Positions 44,720 through 53,187 of a DNA stretch of 64,000 nt are shown piece by piece. The stretch comes from Butyrivibrio sp. NC2007 (GTDB lineage Bacteria > Bacillota > Clostridia > Lachnospirales > Lachnospiraceae), in NCBI RefSeq assembly GCF_000421405.1, contig NZ_ATWY01000005.1:154919-218918 (forward strand), read 5' to 3'. Position 1 is the stretch's first letter; each line of letters begins with the position of its first letter. The position numbers were made by a program, and so were the translations under genes. Under the pieces are notes generated by a model. It was given only the letters and a program-made list of their open reading frames with translations. It searched no databases and was not told the DNA's origin.

Positions 44720-45934
44720 GTGTCAGAAAAAGAGAACAACAATAAAAAGCATATAGCCATGTATATAGGATCCCTGCAAAAGGGCGGCGCAGAGAGAGTA
44801 ATGACAAATCTTGCGGACTACTTTTTTGAGCAGGGCTACAAGGTGACTTTGGTAACTACCTATCTTGCTGCCGATGAGTATGAGGTAAAGCACGCTGCCT
44901 GGAAGTGTGTACCGGCAGGTGCCGACGAGGCAGAACTGGTAGCTGACCCTGATGAGAATCCTGTGTGGGTTGATCCTCATGGTGGTGAAAAGGGCGGAAT
45001 TGACAGAGTCTTTTCGGCTCTTTTAAAAAGTGAGCAAAAGGGCAGAGCATATAACCTGAAAATGCGTCACAAAAAGCTTGAGGAGATATGGAAAGAGATA
45101 AATCCCGACCTTATCCTCAGCTTTATCGGTAAGAATAATATCATGGCTCTTTCAACTGCAACTAAAGAGGGCTACAAGGTGGTTGTATCCGTAAGAGCCG
45201 ATCCCAATATGGAATATGATACTCTGGCCTTAAAAGCCGGCATGCTGTCGACCTTTGGAAAGGCAGAGGGAATAGTGGTACAGACCACGGCAGCTATGAA
45301 TTGGTTCCCTGTTTTTTTGAGAGGTAAGTGCACTATACTTCCCAACTCTGTTAATCCCTCATTTATTCGAAAGAGAAACGTAGGGGATAGAGAAAAAAGA
45401 ATAGTCATGGTGGGAAGACTTGATAGCAACAAGAACCAGGCCATGGTAATGGAAGCCTTCAAGGAAGCTACAGCAGGCGATTATGAGGACTATATTCTGG
45501 AAATTTACGGAGATGGTCCCGACAGACTAAAGCTCCAGAGAAAGGCAGAGAATCTTGGAATAGCTTCAAGAGTGAAGTTCGCCGGTGTGGTTAAGCATGT
45601 GGCCGAGCATATAGAGAAAGCATATATGTATGTTCTGGCATCTAACCAGGAAGGTATGCCAAACTCTTTGATCGAAGCCATGAGTCTTGGAATGGCTTGC
45701 ATTTCGACGGATTGTCCATGTGGTGGTCCGGCGGACCTTATAACGGATGGAGTCAACGGACTGCTTGTACCGGTTGATGATGCAAAGGAAATGGCAAAGG
45801 CTATGAGAAAGCTTTTGGACAACAAGGTCCTTGCGGAGAACCTGGGTATAGCAGCGTCTAAGATACAGAGAAAGATAGCTCCCGATGTTGTAAATCAGAG
45901 CTGGAAGGACTATCTCGACAGAAAAATGAAATAA
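44720..45934 (+). CDS. Glycosyltransferase family 4
   Basis: 404 residues, start GTG behind AGGAGAG. The acceptor loop is GSLQKGGAERVMTNLADYF; donor domain VMVGRLDSNKNQAMVMEAF, LEIYGDGPDRLKLQ, SNQEGMPNSLIEAMSLGM and STDCPCGGPADLI. It is a paralogue of 39459 but has an extra segment of about 45 residues near positions 60-105, rich in acidic residues (ADEAELVADPDENP). Embedded between the carrier/SDR genes and FkbH, it may add the sugar that receives the acyl group. Confidence 0.83.
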   Translation: MSEKENNNKKHIAMYIGSLQKGGAERVMTNLADYFFEQGYKVTLVTTYLAADEYEVKHAAWKCVPAGADEAELVADPDENPVWVDPHGGEKGGIDRVFSALLKSEQKGRAYNLKMRHKKLEEIWKEINPDLILSFIGKNNIMALSTATKEGYKVVVSVRADPNMEYDTLALKAGMLSTFGKAEGIVVQTTAAMNWFPVFLRGKCTILPNSVNPSFIRKRNVGDREKRIVMVGRLDSNKNQAMVMEAFKEATAGDYEDYILEIYGDGPDRLKLQRKAENLGIASRVKFAGVVKHVAEHIEKAYMYVLASNQEGMPNSLIEAMSLGMACISTDCPCGGPADLITDGVNGLLVPVDDAKEMAKAMRKLLDNKVLAENLGIAASKIQRKIAPDVVNQSWKDYLDRKMK

Positions 45935-45959
45935 TATTAACTAAGATTGGACCGGACAT

Positions 45960-47762
45960 ATGAAAGAATTAGAATATCCGTTTGACAGCAGCTACATAAT
46001 GAAAAAGGCAAAGGGGCTTAAAAAAGCTCTTTTATCCGATGGGTCAGAAAGAATCCACAAGAAGATCGCGGTACTTGGTGGATCTACGACTCATGATATC
46101 ATAAAGGTCTTAGAGCTCTTTCTTCTTAACTACGGAATAGAGCCGGAGTTTTATGAGTCAGAGTATGGGCAGTACTGGCAGGATGCAATGTTTCCCGATG
46201 AGAAGCTTGCGAATTTTGCGCCGGACATTATTTTCATTCATACCAGCAACAGGAACATAATGAGCTACCCGGTGATGGGTGATGACAAGGATACGGTAGA
46301 TGCCATTCTTTCCAAGGAATACGATCACTTCGAGACCATGTGGAAAAAGCTGATAGAAACTTATCACTGCCCGATCATCCAAAATAACTTCGAGGCGCCT
46401 TTTTTCAGACTTCTTGGTAACAAAGATGCCGTTGATATCCACGGAAGGCTGTCATTTATAAACAGACTCAATGAGAAGTTCTATGAGTTTGCCAGGAAAA
46501 CTGAAGAGGATGGGGGAAGCTTTTTTATAAATGATATCAATTACCTTGCAGCCAGCTACGGGCTTGATAAGTGGTCTGAGCCTCAGGCGTGGTATATGTA
46601 CAAGTATGCCCTTTGCATCCCTGCTATTCCGTACCTTAGCTTTAGTGTTGCAAATATAATAAAGTCAATCTACGGAAAAAATAAGAAGGGCCTGGTACTT
46701 GACCTTGATAATACTCTCTGGGGCGGTGTTATCGGCGATGACGGTGTTGATGGCATCGAGATAGGACATGAGACCAACCTGGGACAGGCATATATTGAAT
46801 TTCAGAATTATATTAAGTTACAAAAAGATATCGGAGTTGTTCTGGCAGTAGATTCCAAGAATGAAAAAGAAAATGCTCTTGCAGGACTTAATCACCCTGA
46901 AGGAATACTAAAGCCCGATGACTTTGTTTCGGTTATGGCTAACTGGGAACCAAAGAATGAGAATTTTAAAACCATTGCCAAGAATCTTACACTTCTTCCG
47001 GAGTCGCTGGTATTTGTGGATGACAATCCTGCAGAGAGGGAGATTGTAACTGCCCAGATTCCCGGAGTCTGTGCTCCTATAATGGACAGCCCGGAGAATT
47101 ATATAATAAACATCGACCGTTCAGGATTTTTTGAGGCCACTGTAATCTCTGAAGATGATAAAAAGAGAAACGAGATGTATATGGCCAATAAACAAAGACT
47201 CGAGCTCGAGGAGAGCTTTGCTGATTATTCGGAATACCTTAAATCTCTTGAGATGGAAGCGGAGATCAAACCTTTTGAGAAGCTGTATATGCCAAGGATC
47301 GTCCAGCTCACCAATAAGAGCAATCAGTTTAACCTGACCACTAAGAGATATACCCAGGAAGATATAGAGGAGACGGCAGCAGATACCGGCAGCATAACTC
47401 TCTATGGAAGACTCAAGGATAAGTTTGGAGATAACGGAATCGTATCTCTGGCAATAGGAAACATCCGCGGGGATCACAGTGATGAGCTCCATATAGTGCT
47501 GTGGCTTATGAGCTGCAGAGTCTTAAAGCGCGATATGGAATTTGCAATGATGGACGAGCTGGTAAAAAGAGCTCTGGATCGCGGAATTAAGTCAATATAC
47601 GGATATTATTATCCAACAGCCAAAAATAAGATGGTAAAAGATTTTTATCTCCTTCAGGGATTTGATAAGATCTCTGAAGATGAGGAAGGAAACGCAGTTT
47701 TTAAACTTGATATAGGAAGTGGTTACGAAGAAAAGAACCATGTTATAAACATCGTTTCCTGA
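45960..47762 (+). CDS. FkbH-like HAD-family protein (acyl-carrier charging)
   Basis: 600 residues. N-terminal domain about 1-235 with AVLGGSTTHDIIKVLELFL; a HAD domain with VLDLDNTLWGGVIGDDG (Asp248, Asp250), where FkbH proteins process 1,3-bisphosphoglycerate; and a C-terminal GNAT-like domain (QLTNKSNQFNLTTKRY, then YYPTAKNKMVKDFY). FkbH homologues in polyketide clusters remove phosphate and load glyceryl onto a carrier protein. With the carrier at 43263 this suggests glyceryl- or lactyl-type thioester production. The product here is not established. Confidence 0.85.
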   Translation: MKELEYPFDSSYIMKKAKGLKKALLSDGSERIHKKIAVLGGSTTHDIIKVLELFLLNYGIEPEFYESEYGQYWQDAMFPDEKLANFAPDIIFIHTSNRNIMSYPVMGDDKDTVDAILSKEYDHFETMWKKLIETYHCPIIQNNFEAPFFRLLGNKDAVDIHGRLSFINRLNEKFYEFARKTEEDGGSFFINDINYLAASYGLDKWSEPQAWYMYKYALCIPAIPYLSFSVANIIKSIYGKNKKGLVLDLDNTLWGGVIGDDGVDGIEIGHETNLGQAYIEFQNYIKLQKDIGVVLAVDSKNEKENALAGLNHPEGILKPDDFVSVMANWEPKNENFKTIAKNLTLLPESLVFVDDNPAEREIVTAQIPGVCAPIMDSPENYIINIDRSGFFEATVISEDDKKRNEMYMANKQRLELEESFADYSEYLKSLEMEAEIKPFEKLYMPRIVQLTNKSNQFNLTTKRYTQEDIEETAADTGSITLYGRLKDKFGDNGIVSLAIGNIRGDHSDELHIVLWLMSCRVLKRDMEFAMMDELVKRALDRGIKSIYGYYYPTAKNKMVKDFYLLQGFDKISEDEEGNAVFKLDIGSGYEEKNHVINIVS

Positions 47763-47772
47763 AAGGGGTTTT

Positions 47773-49638
47773 ATGTGTGGAATTGCCGGTCTCATAGGAT
47801 ATAAGGGAGATACCCGCAACAATATACTGAAAATGAATGAGCGTATGCTGCATAGAGGTCCGGATAGCGGCGGAGTTTATGTGAGCGAAGATGCAAAAGT
47901 AGCCTTCGGTCACAGACGTCTTTCTATTGTGGACCTTTCCGAGAATGGCGCTCAGCCCATGACTTCCCGCAGTGGAAGAATGGTCATTATCTACAATGGT
48001 GAGATCTACAATGCCGGCGAGATAAGAAAGAAACTCGATAGTGCTTTATTTCGCGGAACTTCTGATACAGAAGTATTACTTGAGGCCATTGAGCATTTTG
48101 GAGTATCTGAAACTCTTTCAATGTGTAAGGGAATGTTCGCATTTGCTGTTTACGACAAAGAGTTGCAGACAGTGACATTTGCCCGTGACAGGGTAGGAGA
48201 GAAACCTCTGTACTATGGAATGGTGGGTGATGCCTTCGCTTTTGCGTCGGATATTGGTTGCCTTAGAGTGATAGAGGGATTTGATAACGGAATCAATACT
48301 GATGTGCTGGATATATACTTCACTGAAGGCTATATTCCGGCTCCATATTCAATTTATAAAAACATTTATAAGTTGGAGGCAGGAACTTACCTTACTGTTG
48401 ACGTTAATACTTTAAGAACTGAGACACAGGCTTACTGGTCCATGAAGGATGTTGCTCTGCGCGGTCAGAAGAACCCGTTCAGAGGAACTGAGAATGAAGC
48501 GGCAGACGAACTTGAAAGACTCCTAAAAGAATCAATAAAGGGGCAGATGGTAGCAGATGTTCCTGTTGGCGCTTTTCTTTCTGCCGGAATTGACAGCGCA
48601 ACAGTGGTATCTTTGATGCAGTCTCTTGATGCCGGGAAGGTTAAAACCTTTACGATCGGCATGGATGACCCTGCGTTCAATGAGGCTGTTTATGCAAAAG
48701 AAATTGCAAAGCATTTAGGTACCGAGCATACAGAGTTATACATCACAGAAAAAGACATGAAGGAAGTTATTCCAAAGCTTTCTTTCATGTTTGGCGAACC
48801 TTTTGCGGATTCATCTCAGATTCCGACTTATCTGGTAAGCCGTATGACCAGAGACAAAGTTACCGTATCTCTTTCCGGAGATGGCGGGGATGAGCTTTTC
48901 TGCGGATATACATCCTATGAATCCATATCAAGAATATGGGGAAAGATGAAAAATATCCCATATTTTATCAGAAAACCTGTTAGCAGCATTGTTCTCCACA
49001 GTCCTTTGGCCAACAAGGAAATATACAGGATAAAAGGAACAATTCTTGGAGCAAAGGGACCTGCTGATATCCATAGGATGGAACATGAGACAGATCCTCT
49101 GACTAAGAAGATAGCGCTGACAAAGGGGAGCCTACCCTATAAATACACCGAACTTCCAAATGATTTCTTAAATGAAGTCAATCATGAGACAATGCTGATG
49201 GATATGCTTGTGTACCACCCTGACGATATTCTGGTCAAGGTGGACAGGACTGCTATGGCTGTTTCACTGGAAACAAGAGTACCGATGCTGGACAGGGATG
49301 TTGTGGAATTTGCATGGTCACTTCCTATAAATTATCTCAGGGACGATAAGGTTGGCAAAAAGGTCCTAAGAGATGTATTATACCGTTATGTGCCCAGAGA
49401 GATGATGGAGAGACCAAAGAAAGGATTCTCTATTCCGATTGACAAGTGGCTCCTTGAACCGGAGCTTCGTGACTGGGCGGAAGGACTGTTAAGTAAAGAC
49501 AAGATCAGGCAGCAGGGAATTCTTGATGCCGATGTTGTCGAAAAGATATGGACCGACTTTACAGAGCGGGGAATTTACCGTATTCAGATATGGTACATTC
49601 TCATGTTCCAGCTCTGGATCGAGGAAGAGTTTAGATGA
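47773..49638 (+). CDS. asnB: Asparagine-synthetase-like glutamine amidotransferase (second copy)
   Basis: 621 residues. Cys2, HRGPDSGG, YNGEIYNA and RDRVGEKPLYYG mark the glutaminase domain. The synthetase domain has FLSAGIDSATVV (Ala replaces the second Gly of the usual SGG loop), LSGDGGDELFCGY and ERPKKGFSIPID. It is moderately similar to the copy at 41358 and lies between the FkbH and MBOAT genes, with a four-base overlap into the latter. Likely amidates a uronic acid, though a carrier-bound acid is an alternative. Confidence 0.83.
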   Translation: MCGIAGLIGYKGDTRNNILKMNERMLHRGPDSGGVYVSEDAKVAFGHRRLSIVDLSENGAQPMTSRSGRMVIIYNGEIYNAGEIRKKLDSALFRGTSDTEVLLEAIEHFGVSETLSMCKGMFAFAVYDKELQTVTFARDRVGEKPLYYGMVGDAFAFASDIGCLRVIEGFDNGINTDVLDIYFTEGYIPAPYSIYKNIYKLEAGTYLTVDVNTLRTETQAYWSMKDVALRGQKNPFRGTENEAADELERLLKESIKGQMVADVPVGAFLSAGIDSATVVSLMQSLDAGKVKTFTIGMDDPAFNEAVYAKEIAKHLGTEHTELYITEKDMKEVIPKLSFMFGEPFADSSQIPTYLVSRMTRDKVTVSLSGDGGDELFCGYTSYESISRIWGKMKNIPYFIRKPVSSIVLHSPLANKEIYRIKGTILGAKGPADIHRMEHETDPLTKKIALTKGSLPYKYTELPNDFLNEVNHETMLMDMLVYHPDDILVKVDRTAMAVSLETRVPMLDRDVVEFAWSLPINYLRDDKVGKKVLRDVLYRYVPREMMERPKKGFSIPIDKWLLEPELRDWAEGLLSKDKIRQQGILDADVVEKIWTDFTERGIYRIQIWYILMFQLWIEEEFR

Positions 49639-51152
49639 GTGTAACATCGTTTTATTTTCTGTGCTTCTTTGCACTGGTTTTAATCATATATTATCTGGTG
49701 CCCCTGATCTTCAAGGGAAAAGGGCAGTGGGTGGTGCTCCTTCTTGCGAGCATCACATACTACCTTCTTAGCGGAAACGGGGTTCTTATTCTCTACCCCC
49801 TTTTGTCATCTCTTTTGACATGGGGGCTCTTACAGCTCCTTGGAAGACTTAAGGAAGAAGACATTGTAAAGAGACGCCTTTTGCTGGCGGCTGAGCTCCT
49901 TGGCCTCCTTGGTGTCCTCATAGGACTTAAGTACACCAGGTTCATTCACGGTGGCAGCATTGCAACTCCTTTGGGACTATCCTTCTACACGTTTATCCTT
50001 TTGGGCTACTTTATCGAGGTCTACAATGGTATCGGTAAGGGGCAAAAGAGCTTTCTGAAGACTGCACTTTACGGGATGTACTTTCCTGTTATGATTTCCG
50101 GACCTATCTTCCAGACAAGACAATCCGGGGATCAGTTCTTTGAACATCACCCATTGGACTACAAAAACATCACTTTCGGTATTCAGAGAATGCTCTGGGG
50201 ATTTTTTAAAGAGCTTGTTATTTCTGAGCGCCTTGCGACGGTTGTAAACACAATTTATGACAATGATACCCAGTACCAGGGCGCTTATATCTGGCTTGGT
50301 ACAGTGTGCTTTGCATTCCAGCTCTACACCAATTTCTCGGGATGTATGGACATCGTTATAGGTATTTCCGAGACCTTTGGAATCGTCCTTCCGGAGAACT
50401 TTAAAACTCCGTTCTTTGCAAAGAACATAAGTGAGTATTGGAGAAGATGGCACGCTACTCTTGGAACCTGGATGAAGGACAATGTCTTTTACCCGCTCCT
50501 TAGGAGTAAGATGATCACAAGCCTTGGCAAGACCTTAAAGGGTAAGCTTGGGAAAAAGAAAGGCAAGCAGTATACGACCTACGTTGCCATGCTCATTCTC
50601 TGGTTCTCTGTTGGTATGTGGCACGGAGGCGAGATGAAATATGTCATCGGTTCAGGTCTTCTTCACTGGGCTTATATCGTCATCGGCGAGATAACGCTGC
50701 CATTCTTCACCTGGCTCTTTGCCGAGAAGATGCATATGAATCTTAAGAGTAAGGCAGCTGACGCCTTCAGGGTGGTAAGGACGTTCTTTCTGGTGTGCAT
50801 AGGCGATCTGTTCTTCAGGTCAGACAATGTTCCGCATGCACTTAGAATGCTCAAGGAGAGTGTTACTGTCTTTAATCCTCAGGTGCTGGTAAACGGAAGT
50901 GTTCTGGGACTTGGACTTGATTTTATAGAGTGGGGAATCCTGCTGGTTTCTCTGGCTGTTCTGATCACGGTTTCAACTCTTCAGTACAGGATGGAAGGGC
51001 AGGATGGACCTTCAAATATAAGAGAACTTATAGCCTCCAAGGGTATTGTCCTTAGGTGGGTTATCTTCATAGGTTTGCTGTTCTATGTTATCCTTCTGGC
51101 CGAATATGGCCCGGGTTACAGCGCAGCAGAATTTATTTATAAGGATTTTTGA
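49635..51152 (+). CDS. MBOAT O-acyltransferase (DltB/AlgI-like)
   Basis: 505 residues, about eleven helices. WRRWHATLGTWMKDNVFYPL carries His273, and SVGMWHGGEMKYVIG carries His330, the two MBOAT histidines. PLGLSFYTFILLGYFIEVYNG and YFPVMISGPIFQTRQ are typical of the DltB/AlgI branch. DltB takes D-alanine from a carrier protein and passes it outside; here the likely donor is the carrier encoded at 43263. It is followed six bases later by an SGNH protein, the usual partner (compare DltD or AlgJ). Confidence 0.9.
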   Translation: MSVTSFYFLCFFALVLIIYYLVPLIFKGKGQWVVLLLASITYYLLSGNGVLILYPLLSSLLTWGLLQLLGRLKEEDIVKRRLLLAAELLGLLGVLIGLKYTRFIHGGSIATPLGLSFYTFILLGYFIEVYNGIGKGQKSFLKTALYGMYFPVMISGPIFQTRQSGDQFFEHHPLDYKNITFGIQRMLWGFFKELVISERLATVVNTIYDNDTQYQGAYIWLGTVCFAFQLYTNFSGCMDIVIGISETFGIVLPENFKTPFFAKNISEYWRRWHATLGTWMKDNVFYPLLRSKMITSLGKTLKGKLGKKKGKQYTTYVAMLILWFSVGMWHGGEMKYVIGSGLLHWAYIVIGEITLPFFTWLFAEKMHMNLKSKAADAFRVVRTFFLVCIGDLFFRSDNVPHALRMLKESVTVFNPQVLVNGSVLGLGLDFIEWGILLVSLAVLITVSTLQYRMEGQDGPSNIRELIASKGIVLRWVIFIGLLFYVILLAEYGPGYSAAEFIYKDF

Positions 51153-51158
51153 TTTGGT

Positions 51159-52250
51159 ATGACCAGAAAACAGATTTTGAGATCGGTAATTTTCATAGTG
51201 CTGGTTTTGTGGATGGTGGTGCATCTTACTTATATCCTCAGGACTAACGGAGATGTCAAGGACAGGTTCGTCGGATTTAATGCCGAAAAGAATGACACCA
51301 TCGATGCTCTTGTCATTGGCTCCAGCCCTGTTGCACCCTGCTTTATAACCCCAAAGATTTACGGGGATATGGGCATAACCATGTATCCGCTCTCGTCCAA
51401 CATGCAGCGTCCTGTGGCGTCTAAGTATCTTTTGGAGGAAGCTCTAAAGACTCAGAGCCCTGATCTGGTTATCTTTGAGATGAGGATGTGGACTGCAAAC
51501 GACGAGGATCTTCTTGGGAACATGGCCCATACCAGAGAAGTTACCGACAACATGAAATACTCCGTAAACAGAAAAAAGACGATAAATGCCATGGTGGATG
51601 ATAAGAGTGACCGGATCAATTACTACTTCGACATTTTCAAGTATCACTCCAACTGGAAGACACTCTTTCTGTGGTCACAGTTCAGGACACTTTTCTACAG
51701 TTATCCGGATGACCTTAAAGGCCATGTGATCGAGACCGATGTCGGACCGGCTGATGAGCCTGCACAGGTTCCTGTTACGGTAAAAGAGCCTATTCCTTCT
51801 GAGCAGGAGGAATATCTTTTGGACCTTCTTGATTACCTCAAGGAAAAAGATCAGAAGGCACTGTTTGTGGTAACACCTTACTCCGCTACAGAAGATGAGC
51901 AGAAAAAGATCAATTACATGTCTGAACTGATAAGCAGCAAGGGATATGATTTCCTTGATATGAACAGTTATGTGGATGAGATGGGACTTGATTTCGAGAA
52001 GGATATCAGGGATTACGGCACCCATGTTAATATAGTTGGCGGCGAGAAGATAACAGATTGGTTTGAAAATTATCTACAGGAAAATTATGTAAATACAGGC
52101 GTGGCACTGACTGCCGATCACAGAGGAGATAAGAAGTACAGCTCCTGGGATAAAGCGTATGAGCTGTGGAAGAGCCTTTGTATTGATGCCAAAGAACAGG
52201 TGAAATACAACATCGAAAATGAGATCTATTATGAGCTTGAAACCGAGTAA
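51159..52250 (+). CDS. Membrane-anchored SGNH-type protein (DltD/AlgJ-like)
   Basis: 363 residues. One N-terminal helix (about 8-26) anchors an exterior domain. VIGSSPVAPCF (Ser55 or Ser56) is the block I Ser motif and DYGTHVN (Asp285, His289) is the block V pair, together a possible Ser-His-Asp triad. LSSNMQRPVASKYLL resembles the DltD-like subgroup. It would complete transfer of the acyl unit to the glycan outside. The C-terminal 75 residues beyond the triad are charged and unassigned. Family assignment is by motif only. Confidence 0.72.
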   Translation: MTRKQILRSVIFIVLVLWMVVHLTYILRTNGDVKDRFVGFNAEKNDTIDALVIGSSPVAPCFITPKIYGDMGITMYPLSSNMQRPVASKYLLEEALKTQSPDLVIFEMRMWTANDEDLLGNMAHTREVTDNMKYSVNRKKTINAMVDDKSDRINYYFDIFKYHSNWKTLFLWSQFRTLFYSYPDDLKGHVIETDVGPADEPAQVPVTVKEPIPSEQEEYLLDLLDYLKEKDQKALFVVTPYSATEDEQKKINYMSELISSKGYDFLDMNSYVDEMGLDFEKDIRDYGTHVNIVGGEKITDWFENYLQENYVNTGVALTADHRGDKKYSSWDKAYELWKSLCIDAKEQVKYNIENEIYYELETE

Positions 52251-52279
52251 TGGCGACACTTCATTATCCATGATATAAT
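52251..52279 (+). promoter_or_regulatory. Possible extended -10 promoter before the GT11 gene
   Basis: TGATATAAT (52271-52279) is an extended -10 element; TGGCGA (52251-52256) lies 17 bases upstream as a weak -35. It sits in a 64-base gap, 35 bases before a good ribosome site (TGGAGGAG) and the start at 52315. It would start a transcription unit for the last third of the locus. Confidence 0.55.
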
Positions 52280-52314
52280 AGCTTGAGATATGCGTATTTT
52301 TATGTGGAGGAGTT

Positions 52315-53187
52315 ATGATAATCATTCAGCTGAAAGGCGGACTTGGAAACCAGATGTTCCAGTACGCCTTATACAAAGAACTTAAGCATAGAGGAAGAGA
52401 TGTAAAGATCGACGACGAGTCTGGCTTTATAGGTGATAAGTTAAGAGTTCCGGTACTTGACCGATTTGGCGTCGAATACGACAGGGCAACCAAAGATGAA
52501 GTTATAGCCCTTACCGATTCCAAGATGGATATCTTCAGCAGGATCAGAAGAAAGCTCACAGGACGTAAGACTTTCAGGATCGATGAGATGGAAGGCATCT
52601 TTGATCCCAAGATATTGGAGACAGAGAATGCTTATCTTGTAGGATACTGGCAGTCTGAGAAATACTTCACATCTCCAGAGGTTATTGAACAGATACAGGA
52701 AGCCTTCGGAAAGCGTCCACAGGAGATCATGCATGACTCTGTCAGCTGGTCAACTCTTCAGCAGATCGAGTGCTGTGAGTCAGTAAGTATCCATGTTCGA
52801 AGGACTGACTACATGGATGCAGAGCACATCAAGATCCACAACCTCTGCTCCGAGAAGTATTACAAGAATGCGATCAGCAAGATAAGGGAAGAACATCCCA
52901 ACGCTGTATTCTTCATATTTACCGATGACAAGGAGTGGTGCAAGGAGCACTTTAAGGGCCCCAAGTTTATCACTGTAGAGCTTCAGGAGGGCGAGTTTAC
53001 GGATGTTGCGGACATGCTGCTCATGAGCAGATGCAAGCATCACATCATCGCCAACAGCTCTTTTAGCTGGTGGTCAGCATGGCTCAATGATTCTCCGGAA
53101 AAGATAGTCATCGCTCCATCCAAGTGGATCAATAACAAGAAGATGGATGACATCTATACTGAGCGAATGACAAAGGTTGCTATATAA
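52315..53187 (+). CDS. Glycosyltransferase family 11 (alpha-1,2-fucosyltransferase-like)
   Basis: 290 residues. QLKGGLGNQMFQYALYKEL, VSIHVRRTDYM with the conserved HXRR(X)D, FIFTDDKEWCKE and IANSSFSWWSAWLN are the standard GT11 motifs. These enzymes transfer fucose (or a related 6-deoxy sugar) from GDP to a Gal or GlcNAc acceptor. No GDP-fucose genes (gmd, fcl) are in the window, so the donor, if GDP-Fuc, comes from elsewhere. It abuts the second flippase gene. Confidence 0.88.
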   Translation: MIIIQLKGGLGNQMFQYALYKELKHRGRDVKIDDESGFIGDKLRVPVLDRFGVEYDRATKDEVIALTDSKMDIFSRIRRKLTGRKTFRIDEMEGIFDPKILETENAYLVGYWQSEKYFTSPEVIEQIQEAFGKRPQEIMHDSVSWSTLQQIECCESVSIHVRRTDYMDAEHIKIHNLCSEKYYKNAISKIREEHPNAVFFIFTDDKEWCKEHFKGPKFITVELQEGEFTDVADMLLMSRCKHHIIANSSFSWWSAWLNDSPEKIVIAPSKWINNKKMDDIYTERMTKVAI

